Shown here: one piece after another, positions 38,248 through 46,737 of the stretch | How positions within the stretch are numbered: position 1 is the stretch's first letter | Layout: the number at the start of each line of letters is the position of its first letter | NCBI GenBank assembly: GCA_028292265.1 | Contig: JAQGMR010000058.1 | Location: 1-64,000 of the forward strand | Reading direction: 5' to 3' | From: Herminiimonas sp. | Lineage (GTDB): Bacteria > Pseudomonadota > Gammaproteobacteria > Burkholderiales > Burkholderiaceae_D | Length of the DNA: 64,000 bases | Position numbers and translations under genes: made by a program | Notes under the pieces: generated by a model | Database searches by the model: none | What the model was told of the DNA's origin: nothing | Seen by the model: the letters and a program-made list of their open reading frames with translations, nothing else

Positions 38248-38460
38248 ATGATCGTTTGCGTATGCAACAACGTTTCTGACCGAAAAATACGGCGCGCCGT
38301 CGATGACGGTCTATCGACGATGCTCGAACTGCGTACCGAACTCGAAGTAGGAACATGTTGCGGCAAATGCCACTCCTGCGCCAAGGCAGTACTGCGGGAA
38401 TGCCTCGAAGACGCGCGTGCATCGGCCGCCTTCATGCCCCAAGGCGCGTTGGCAGCCTGA
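38248..38460 (+). CDS. bfd: Bacterioferritin-associated ferredoxin
   Basis: A 70-residue [2Fe-2S] protein of the BFD family. Cluster ligands are in MIVCVCNNVSDRKIRRAV (C4, C6) and GTCCGKCHSC (within 36-43). Bfd reduces ferric iron stored in bacterioferritin to release it during iron starvation. The ATG at 38248 begins the conserved sequence; a longer frame from 38134 would start inside the promoter. The bacterioferritin gene lies 3 kb away in the same island. Confidence 0.92.
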   Translation: MIVCVCNNVSDRKIRRAVDDGLSTMLELRTELEVGTCCGKCHSCAKAVLRECLEDARASAAFMPQGALAA

Positions 38461-38606
38461 TCAATCATCAACGAAGTCGGCAACGATCATTGGCCAAGCG
38501 CGGCGTGCTGGCTTCGCCCGGTCCCGAGCGGTATGGCGCTCGAGTCGCCTGTCGTGCTCACAGCGATTTATCTCCGTCGATGCAGGCGCTGGGGCCCTAC
38601 CTTCAC

Positions 38607-38897
38607 TTACTTGTGAGCGGTTTTGCGCAGGGCGTCCACACTAATGCCCGATCGTGCCTGGACAGCCTGCGGCGACTTTGACCCGCAGCCACCGCAACTG
38701 CCGCAGCCATCATCGCAGGATGGCGCCGCCACGAGGGGCTCACGCTCCAGCCGGCTGGCGAGGCGCTCCATGCCTGCAAAGCGCGCGTGCCGGGCCAGCG
38801 TGGTAGCGACCAGCCGGCGCACCGACGCCGGAAGGTAACGGCGCAGCAGCGTAACCGCGGCGGTCAGCACGATCAAGGCGACGATCACTTCCTGCAT
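38607..38897 (-). CDS. Small Cys-rich membrane-anchored protein coupled to feoB
   Basis: A 96-residue protein. One N-terminal hydrophobic helix (EVIVALIVLTAAVTLL, 3-18) is followed by a basic amphipathic region (19-53) and a Cys/Gly cluster CDDGCGSCGGCG (C61, C65, C68, C71; CX3CX2CX2C), then a polar tail. Its ATG overlaps the feoB stop by one base (TGATG), with a strong GGAGGAGGG Shine-Dalgarno inside feoB, so it is translationally coupled. It resembles the small DUF6587-type proteins that I recall next to feoB in betaproteobacteria; this was not checked. The four Cys could bind iron or an Fe-S cluster, making it a candidate Feo accessory protein in place of FeoC. Function unproven. Confidence 0.75.
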   Translation of the reverse strand: MQEVIVALIVLTAAVTLLRRYLPASVRRLVATTLARHARFAGMERLASRLEREPLVAAPSCDDGCGSCGGCGSKSPQAVQARSGISVDALRKTAHK

Positions 38898-40771
38898 CAC
38901 CCTCCTCCCATCAAGGCGCGACTCACCTGGTACGTGACGAAGGAAGCGACGTAGGCCAGCACGAACATGTAGGCGGCCATGGCTGCGGCCGGCTTCCATG
39001 AGTTGGTTTCCCGGCGGACGATGGACAAGGTGGAGATACACTGCGGCGCGAATACGTACCATGCCAGCAGCGACAGCGCGGTCGGCAGGCTCCAGGTTGC
39101 GGCGATCATGGGCGTCAGCGCCGTCGCAAGCTGGTCCCCGGTGGACGACAACGCATACACGGTACCCAGCGCGCCCACCGCTACTTCGCGCGCCGCCATG
39201 CCCGGGATAAGGGCGATTGAAATCTGCCAGTTGAAGCCGATCGGCGCAAAGACGAATTGCAGCAGATGCCCGATTTTCCCGGCGAGGCTGTACTGGATTG
39301 CCGGACCGATAGCGCCAGGCGGTGGGGCCGGGAAGCTGGACAGGAACCACAGCACGATCATGAGCGCCAGGATGGTAGTGCCGACCCGCGTCAGGAAAAT
39401 CCGCGCCCTCTCCCATAGGCCGATACTGAGATTGCGCAGGTTGGGCAAGTGGTAATTGGGCAGCTCAAGTATCAAAGGCTGATTGCGCCCTTTGCCGATC
39501 GTGCGCTTTAATACCCAGGCGACCGCCATCGCGGACGCAATTCCAGAGAGATACAGGCCGAAAAGAACCAGCCCCTGCAAATTGAATATCCCCACATCAC
39601 GCATCGGAATGAAAGCGCCGATGATCAGGGCGTAGACCGGCAGCCGGGCCGAGCAGGTCATCAGCGGCGCAATCATGATGGTTGCAAGCCGGTCGCGCGG
39701 ATCCTGGATGGTGCGGGTCGCCATAACGCCCGGTATGGCGCAGGCAAAGCTGGACAGCAGCGGAATGAAGGCGCGCCCCGACAGCCCGACACTGCCCATC
39801 ATCCGGTCAAGCAGGAAGGCCGCGCGCGGCAGGTAGCCGGAATCTTCCAGCAGCAGGATGAAGAAAAACAGAATCAGGATCTGCGGCAGGAACACCAGAA
39901 CGCTGCCCACGCCGGAGAGGATCCCGTCCACCAGAAGGCTGCGAAGAATGCCGGCCGGTAGCAGCGCCTGGACCGCCTGCCCCACACTTTCCACGCCGAC
40001 CTTGATCAAGTCCATTGGCGCCTTGGACCAACTGAAGACGGCCTGGAAAATCAGGAAGAGCAATACCGCCAGAACGGCATAGCCGAGCACGGGATGGAGA
40101 AGGAATGCGTCAAGCTTGTCTTCGGTGGTCTTGCCGGCCCCTTCCCGCATGACGACCCGATCCAGGATGCGACGGACTTCGCGCTGGGTTTCTTCCAGCG
40201 ACGCGCTGGCAACCTGCGTCAGCCCCGAAGAAACCGGCGGTACACGACCCTGCGCATGCAGTTGTTCCAGCTGCGCGACGAGGGCTTCGCCCCCGCCGGC
40301 ATTGACGGCGACGGTCTCCACCACCGGAACGCCGAGTTCCTGAGACAACCTGGCAATGTCGATCACCACGCCGCGACTCTTCGCGATGTCCATCATATTC
40401 AGTGCCAGCACTGTGGGGCGCTTCAGCCGCAGTACCTCCAGCACTAGCCGCAGGTTCAGGCGCAGGTTCGTGGCGTCAACCACCAGCACCAGCACATCTG
40501 GCAGGACTTCACCAGCGCGCAACCCTAACAGCACGTCGCGCGTGACGGCTTCATCTGGCGTCATTGCATTCAGGCTGTAGGCACCGGGCAGGTCGACTAC
40601 CTGGAAGGCGCGACCAGAGGCTGCGGTGAAGTGGCCCTCCTTGCGCTCGACGGTCACGCCAGCGTAGTTGGCTACCTTCTGGCGCGCACCCGTGAGGCGA
40701 TTAAAAAGCGCGGTCTTGCCGCAATTCGGATTGCCAACGAGTGCCAGACGGAGTGGCTTTACGGTGCTCAC
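38897..40771 (-). CDS. feoB: Ferrous iron transporter FeoB
   Basis: An inner-membrane Fe(II) permease with a cytosolic G domain, 624 residues (shorter than the 773 of E. coli). G1 is GNPNCGKT (13-20), G3 DLPG (60-63) and G4 NMMD (125-128). The membrane part from about 225 contains two gate repeats, including LSSFACAIPGVMATRTI and GMAAREVAVGALGTVYAL. The start is GTG at 40771, 19 nt after feoA, with no strong Shine-Dalgarno. It is the second gene of feoA-feoB-38607. Confidence 0.96.
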   Translation of the reverse strand: MSTVKPLRLALVGNPNCGKTALFNRLTGARQKVANYAGVTVERKEGHFTAASGRAFQVVDLPGAYSLNAMTPDEAVTRDVLLGLRAGEVLPDVLVLVVDATNLRLNLRLVLEVLRLKRPTVLALNMMDIAKSRGVVIDIARLSQELGVPVVETVAVNAGGGEALVAQLEQLHAQGRVPPVSSGLTQVASASLEETQREVRRILDRVVMREGAGKTTEDKLDAFLLHPVLGYAVLAVLLFLIFQAVFSWSKAPMDLIKVGVESVGQAVQALLPAGILRSLLVDGILSGVGSVLVFLPQILILFFFILLLEDSGYLPRAAFLLDRMMGSVGLSGRAFIPLLSSFACAIPGVMATRTIQDPRDRLATIMIAPLMTCSARLPVYALIIGAFIPMRDVGIFNLQGLVLFGLYLSGIASAMAVAWVLKRTIGKGRNQPLILELPNYHLPNLRNLSIGLWERARIFLTRVGTTILALMIVLWFLSSFPAPPPGAIGPAIQYSLAGKIGHLLQFVFAPIGFNWQISIALIPGMAAREVAVGALGTVYALSSTGDQLATALTPMIAATWSLPTALSLLAWYVFAPQCISTLSIVRRETNSWKPAAAMAAYMFVLAYVASFVTYQVSRALMGGG

Positions 40772-40790
40772 AGGGGTTTGCCCGAATGGA

Positions 40791-41099
40791 TCAGGCTGGA
40801 GGAAGAAGTTCTATCATTTCGGCTTCGTGTCGGCGCAGTGCGAAGGTGCTGCTGCCGAGGCGGATTGCCAAAGGCGCCCCGCCAAACGCCGACTGGGCGA
40901 CGACGCGTAACTTCTCGCCGGGCGAGAACCCAAGTTCAAGCAATCGAGTCCGGATGGAAGCTTGCTCCAGGGACTGCGCCGGATGCAGGAAGGCAACGAC
41001 GCCGCTCTCGCCCTTTTTCAATGCGGCAAGCGAGCTTGAGGCGCCGATAGAATCTCGAACAGGCAACGTCGATGTGGTCATGGAAAAGGTGTCAGCCAT
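40791..41099 (-). CDS. feoA: Ferrous iron transport protein FeoA
   Basis: A small SH3-like cytosolic protein, about 102 residues from 41099. The core LAALKKGESGVVAFLHPAQ...RLLELGFSPGEKLRVVAQSAFGGAPLAIRLGSSTFALRRHEAEMIEL is typical. FeoA modulates FeoB. The start is uncertain: an ATG at 41081 would give 96 residues and fits better with a predicted transcription start near 41099. A Fur box lies just upstream. Confidence 0.93.
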   Translation of the reverse strand: MADTFSMTTSTLPVRDSIGASSSLAALKKGESGVVAFLHPAQSLEQASIRTRLLELGFSPGEKLRVVAQSAFGGAPLAIRLGSSTFALRRHEAEMIELLPPA

Positions 41100-41105
41100 G
41101 CGCGA

Positions 41106-41138
41106 AGTATAGCACCTGGATGATAACAATTCTTATTT
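41106..41138 (-). promoter_or_regulatory. Fur box and -10 of the feo operon
   Basis: Reading the - strand, AAATAAGAATTGTTATCATC (41119-41138) closely follows the Fur consensus. It is followed by TATACT (41106-41111) as a -10. No good -35 is visible because the Fur box covers that region. This predicts repression of feoAB by iron-loaded Fur. Confidence 0.65.
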
Positions 41139-41387
41139 GGCTTTGGAGATGGGCTGCGTTTTGGCAAGGCTGGAACATGGCGTGACTTCTGCGCTAGAAA
41201 CATCCGGAGCTCGGCATCGGAATTGGCCAAAAAACGATAAACTTCTGCCAGCACTCCGTGCCGCGAACCCGGTCCAATCTGCTCGACCGTCCCGGCTTGC
41301 AGCGCGAGCCCCTCTTCTTGCCGTTTGCGTGAGCACCTCCGCGTGACAAGTTGCGGCCACGTCTGGTTGTCCTACTTAAGAGGCACT

Positions 41388-41858
41388 ATGAAAGGCGATG
41401 CGAATATCCTGCGACTGTTGAATGCGCAGCTGACGAACGAGCTGACTGCCATCAACCAGTATTTTCTCCATGCCCGCATGTATCAGCACTGGGGGTTCGG
41501 CAAGCTTGGCAAGAAGGAGTACGACGAGTCCATCGGCGAGATGAAGCATGCCGACAAGCTCATAAACCGGATATTGATGCTGGACGGCCTGCCCAACCTG
41601 CAAGCGCTGCACAAGGTTCTGGTCGGTGAGAACGCGCCGGAGATGTTGAAATGCGACCTGAGCCTGGAGCAATTGTCGCAAAAGACGGTCAAGGAAGGCG
41701 TCGCAGCCTGCGAGCTCGCTGGCGACTATGTATCGCGCGAGATCTTCCAGGTCATATTGGACGACACAGAGGAACACATCGACTGGATCGAAACGCAGCT
41801 CGACCTGATCGACAAAGTCGGCTTGCCGAATTATTTGCAGTCGCAGATGGAAGAATAG
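41388..41858 (+). CDS. bfr: Bacterioferritin
   Basis: A haem-containing iron-storage protein, 156 residues, starting MKGDANILRLLNAQLTNELTAINQYFLHARM. Di-iron ligands E18, E51, H54, E94 and H130 and the haem-ligand Met52 are present. At position 127, a Glu ligand in E. coli Bfr, the sequence has Thr (ILDDTEEHIDW). The length between VSR and HIDW is identical to E. coli, so the alignment is unambiguous. An AGAGG Shine-Dalgarno lies 6 nt before the ATG. It is divergent from feoA, and bfd is nearby. Confidence 0.95.
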   Translation: MKGDANILRLLNAQLTNELTAINQYFLHARMYQHWGFGKLGKKEYDESIGEMKHADKLINRILMLDGLPNLQALHKVLVGENAPEMLKCDLSLEQLSQKTVKEGVAACELAGDYVSREIFQVILDDTEEHIDWIETQLDLIDKVGLPNYLQSQMEE

Positions 41859-42042
41859 GCGTCTCCGGGGGCATCGCCCGCCACGGAAGCTACCGCCCAT
41901 ATGCTGCTATTCACCATGACCCGTGTCACGGGGGCTGGCGCCGATTGGCTTCACCATGCCCATCGCTACGACCGATTTCAATTGGCGCCGATGGACGACG
42001 GATGGTCCCACGCCGGCATGGCATCTAGCGGAATGCAGGTAT

Positions 42043-42073
42043 AAAAAAAGGAGCGTTTCAGCTCCTTGTTTTT
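42043..42073. terminator. Bidirectional terminator between bfr and GST
   Basis: A 7-bp stem AAGGAGC/GCTCCTT (42048-42054 and 42061-42067) with a 6-nt loop. It is flanked by GTTTTT on the + strand side and by a run of A on the other, so it can stop bfr (+) and the GST gene (-). Confidence 0.85.
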
Positions 42074-42106
42074 CACCTGCCTGCCGACCTCAGGACCGAT
42101 CGCCGA

Positions 42107-42715
42107 TTATTGCGGCGCCGTGTCCTTGAACGAAGGGCGCTCCGACAGCTTGTCGAACAGCTTGCCAAGATTGGAGTAATCCTCACGCCAGGCAATTTCG
42201 GGAAAGCGGAATGAAAGCCATCCCAACGTACATCCCACTGCTACGTCGGCCAGCGTAAACTGGTTGCCAGCGCAATAGGTCGTATCGGCGAACCCAGTGG
42301 ACATCGCCTTCAAGCCGGCGTTTACCTTGCCCAACTGGCGCGCCACCCATTGCTCGCTTTGCTGCTCGGCGGGTCGCAGGGTTTTTTCGAGGCGGATCAG
42401 GATACCGGCGTCCAGCACGCCATCGGCCAGCGCTTCCCAGCACTTTACGCCGGCGCGCTCCCGACTCTGCGTTGGAATCAGCTTGCCAACCGGGGTCAGT
42501 GTGTCGAGGTATTCCACGATGACGCGGGAATCAAACATCGCGCCCCCGTCCTCCATGATCAGGCAAGGCACTTTACCGAGCGGATTGGACATTGAGATCG
42601 TCGTATCGGGACTCCATACGTTCTCGACGACCAGTTCATGGTCGATCTTTTTCTCCGCCATTACGATTCGGACTTTGCGGACATACGGGCTGGCGAGCGA
42701 ACCAATCAGTTTCAT
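42107..42715 (-). CDS. Glutathione S-transferase family protein
   Basis: A 202-residue cytosolic GST. The N-terminal thioredoxin fold begins MKLIGSLASPYVRKVRIVMAEK with a candidate catalytic Ser9. NPLGKVPCLIMEDG and DSRVIVEYLD form the glutathione site. An all-helical C-terminal domain includes FTLADVAVGCTLGWL. It resembles the YibF-like group. The substrate is unknown. It is separately transcribed, with a terminator downstream. Confidence 0.9.
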   Translation of the reverse strand: MKLIGSLASPYVRKVRIVMAEKKIDHELVVENVWSPDTTISMSNPLGKVPCLIMEDGGAMFDSRVIVEYLDTLTPVGKLIPTQSRERAGVKCWEALADGVLDAGILIRLEKTLRPAEQQSEQWVARQLGKVNAGLKAMSTGFADTTYCAGNQFTLADVAVGCTLGWLSFRFPEIAWREDYSNLGKLFDKLSERPSFKDTAPQ

Positions 42716-42879
42716 AGAGGCTTTTCTGTAAAGTGCGGGCGATTATAGCATTAGGGGGCGATGCAATTCCGCGTTCCCGGACGCGCAAGCCTGGCCGGGC
42801 TGCGAGGTTTTTCTTGCGGGAGTTGCTGAATTTGGGGTAGCGGGCCAATGGTAAAATTGCGCCTTCCCGCCGCTATTGA

Positions 42880-44298
<1,419 letters not shown>

Positions 44299-44405
44299 AG
44301 AGCCAAGGCATGTCCGCCAGACAACTCCTTTTCGGAAAAACGAATATGATGCGATTTGCCGTCCGGTAGCATCGTTCGATATTCTAAAAAAATCGGGGAG
44401 TCCGC

Positions 44406-44855
44406 ATGAAGAAAATGATCTTGAGTCTGGTTCTGGCTAGCGCTGTTCTACCTATTGCCGCCAATGCGCAGTTCGCCAAGGTGGAAGACGCCGTCAAATA
44501 CCGGCAGTCGGCGCTGAGCGTCATGGGCACCCATTTCGGTCGAATCGGCGCAGTGGTCAAGGGAGACAAGCCGTACGACAAGGCCTCAGTCGAGCGCGAC
44601 GCGGCTATCGTCGAGGTGATGGCCGCCATGCCATGGTCGGCCTTCCCGGCCGGGTCCGACCTTTCGAACTCCAAAGCGAAGCCAGAAATCTGGAAGGAGC
44701 ATGAAAAGTTCGCTTCCAATGGCGACAAGCTTCAGACGGATACCGCAAGGCTGTCGGCAGCGGCCAAGTCTGGCGACCTCGCCGCCATTAAAACTGCCTT
44801 CGGGTCGGCCGGTCAGACCTGCAAGTCCTGCCACGACAATTTCCGCAACAAGTAA
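44406..44855 (+). CDS. Cytochrome c' (class II c-type cytochrome)
   Basis: A periplasmic high-spin four-helix haem protein, 149 residues. The signal peptide ends at ANAQ (about 21). The haem motif CKSCH is at C139-H143 close to the C-terminus, as in class II cytochromes c. KYRQSALSVMGTHFGRIGAVV forms the first helix. Cytochromes c' bind NO and related ligands. A GGGGAG Shine-Dalgarno is present. It converges with a cytochrome b561 gene across a shared terminator. Confidence 0.93.
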   Translation: MKKMILSLVLASAVLPIAANAQFAKVEDAVKYRQSALSVMGTHFGRIGAVVKGDKPYDKASVERDAAIVEVMAAMPWSAFPAGSDLSNSKAKPEIWKEHEKFASNGDKLQTDTARLSAAAKSGDLAAIKTAFGSAGQTCKSCHDNFRNK

Positions 44856-44969
44856 GTCCAGGTCGGTCTGCCGCGCTGCCTCGACACTTTGACGAACCTG
44901 CAGAATGGAATATGCAGGTAACCCATGGCACCCCAGGCAGGCGTAAGTGAAACAAGCGGGCGCAAGCCG

Positions 44970-45011
44970 AATAAAAAGCGCCGGACGAGCGATCGTCCGG
45001 CGCTTTTTATT
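44970..45011. terminator. Strong bidirectional terminator
   Basis: A perfect 19-bp inverted repeat (44970-44988 and 44993-45011) with a 4-nt loop. The GC core is flanked by A5 and T5. It serves cytochrome c' (+) and cytochrome b561 (-). Confidence 0.93.
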
Positions 45012-45075
45012 GAGACAAGACTGGATCCGGCCGTATCCCGCCCTGGGATCCGTTGGCTATCTACTCGCAATCATC

Positions 45076-45765
45076 CTATTTCAGGTGGACCACCCAATAT
45101 ACGAAGCCACCACAGAAAGTCAGGGTAGCCGCCGCCAGCAGACGAACGCGCCATGAGTCGTTGATGGCTGATACCGCCGCGTGTGAGCCTCCCTCAACCG
45201 CATGGTCCGCAACTTGATCGCCGGTAAACATGGGCAATACCAGGTTCTGCCGCTTGCGGAAGAAATACCAGGCGACAGCGGCCAGATGCAGTCCAATGAA
45301 AAAATAGATCAGGTTGCCGCTCACGTCCTTGTGGAACCAGGTAATCCGGTCAGAAAGTTCCTTGCTGACGAACTTCACCATCGGGCCTTCGCTGGCGATA
45401 TCGTCATTCGCGAAAAGCCCCGACAACGCTTGCGACAGCACGATCGTGAGAAGCGCCAGAACTGACCAGCTCCCGAGTGGGTTATGTCCAAGATAAGTGC
45501 GGACCGCCGAGCCGTCCGTGCCGCGCAGATAAGCGATCACGCGGGTCGGACCCGCCACGAAGTCTGAGAAGCGCGCGGTTCGCGGCCCAATAAAACCCCA
45601 AACGATCCGGAACAGCACCAGGCTTAACGCCGCGTAGCCAGCGTAGAAATGCAAGCTCATCGCGTTGCCACCGATTTTCTGGGACACGATCGAGACAGCG
45701 ATAAGTATCACCAGTGTCCAGTGGAACAGCCGCAGCGGCAGATCCCAAACCCGAATCTTCTTCAT
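45076..45765 (-). CDS. Di-haem cytochrome b561 family protein
   Basis: A membrane b-type cytochrome, 229 residues, with four core helices plus a C-terminal one. Candidate haem His are in LRLFHW (H15), LHFYAGY, WFHKDVSGN and GLHLAAVAW. Such proteins commonly pair with periplasmic cytochromes c or c' and link them to quinol. The neighbouring cytochrome c' gene supports that. The ATG at 45765 has a GGAG Shine-Dalgarno 9 nt upstream; an ATG at 45780 is an alternative. It lies 24 nt after secF on the same strand. Confidence 0.9.
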   Translation of the reverse strand: MKKIRVWDLPLRLFHWTLVILIAVSIVSQKIGGNAMSLHFYAGYAALSLVLFRIVWGFIGPRTARFSDFVAGPTRVIAYLRGTDGSAVRTYLGHNPLGSWSVLALLTIVLSQALSGLFANDDIASEGPMVKFVSKELSDRITWFHKDVSGNLIYFFIGLHLAAVAWYFFRKRQNLVLPMFTGDQVADHAVEGGSHAAVSAINDSWRVRLLAAATLTFCGGFVYWVVHLK

Positions 45766-45789
45766 TGCGACAGTCTCCATCGACCGTGG

Positions 45790-46734
45790 CTAAACAACGG
45801 CTCCGCCTGTCGTGTCTTTTTCCTTGACCGGCTTGATCAAGTCTTCGCGTTTCACACCAAGCCACATCGCTACCGCGGCCGCAACAAACACGGAAGAATA
45901 GATGCCGAACAAAATACCAATGGTGAGCGCCAGCGCGAAGTAGTGCAGGGTCGGACCGCCGAACAGCAGCATGGACAACACCATCATCTGGGTCGAACCG
46001 TGGGTAATGATCGTGCGCGAGATTGTGCTGGTGATGGCATGGTTCATCACGTCCGGTGTCGCCAGCTTGCCATGCCGCCGGTCGCGGAAAGTCTCACGCA
46101 CCCGGTCGAACACCACAACCGATTCATTGACGGAATAACCCAGCACCGCGAGCACAGCCGCCAGTACCGTCAGTGAGAATTCCCACTGGAAGAAGGCAAA
46201 GAATCCAAGGATGATCACGACGTCGTGCAGGTTGGCGATAATAGCCGCCAGCGCGAACTTCCATTCGAAGCGAACGGCCAGGTAAATCATGATGCCGATG
46301 ACCACCATGGCCAGCGCCATGAGTCCGTCGTGCGCCAGTTCTTCCCCGACCTGCGGCCCGACGAACTCTACCCGCTGCAAAGCGACCGTGCTGTCCTGCT
46401 GCTTGAGCACCGTGATCACCTTGTCGCTGATCTGGGTCGAGTTCAGGCCCTTCTGGCTCGGAAGCCGGATCAGGACATCCTGTGCAGTCCCAAAGCTCTG
46501 AACCTGGTTGTCAGAGAAGCCGAGTGTGTCGATCGTCTTGCGGATCTCTTCGATATGCGCCGCGTGGGGATAGCGCACTTCCATCACTGTGCCACCAGTG
46601 AACTCGATCGAAAGATGGAGTCCGCGATGCAGCAGGAAGAACACTGCCGCGGCAAACGTCAGCGCCGAAATCACATTGAAAATCAATGCGTGGCGCATGA
46701 ACGGAATGTCTCTTCTGATGCGGAAAAATTCCAT
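45790..46734 (-). CDS. secF: Protein translocase subunit SecF
   Basis: A six-helix RND-type Sec accessory protein, 314 residues. The N-terminal IPFMRHALIFNVISALTFAAAVFFLLHRGLHLSIEFTGGTVMEVRY contains the first helix and the conserved FTGG. AALLAVLGYSVNESVVVFDRVRE corresponds to the helix 4 region. It follows secD after 3 nt. With SecD and YajC it uses the proton gradient to aid export. Confidence 0.97.
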   Translation of the reverse strand: MEFFRIRRDIPFMRHALIFNVISALTFAAAVFFLLHRGLHLSIEFTGGTVMEVRYPHAAHIEEIRKTIDTLGFSDNQVQSFGTAQDVLIRLPSQKGLNSTQISDKVITVLKQQDSTVALQRVEFVGPQVGEELAHDGLMALAMVVIGIMIYLAVRFEWKFALAAIIANLHDVVIILGFFAFFQWEFSLTVLAAVLAVLGYSVNESVVVFDRVRETFRDRRHGKLATPDVMNHAITSTISRTIITHGSTQMMVLSMLLFGGPTLHYFALALTIGILFGIYSSVFVAAAVAMWLGVKREDLIKPVKEKDTTGGAVV

Positions 46735-46737
46735 GTC

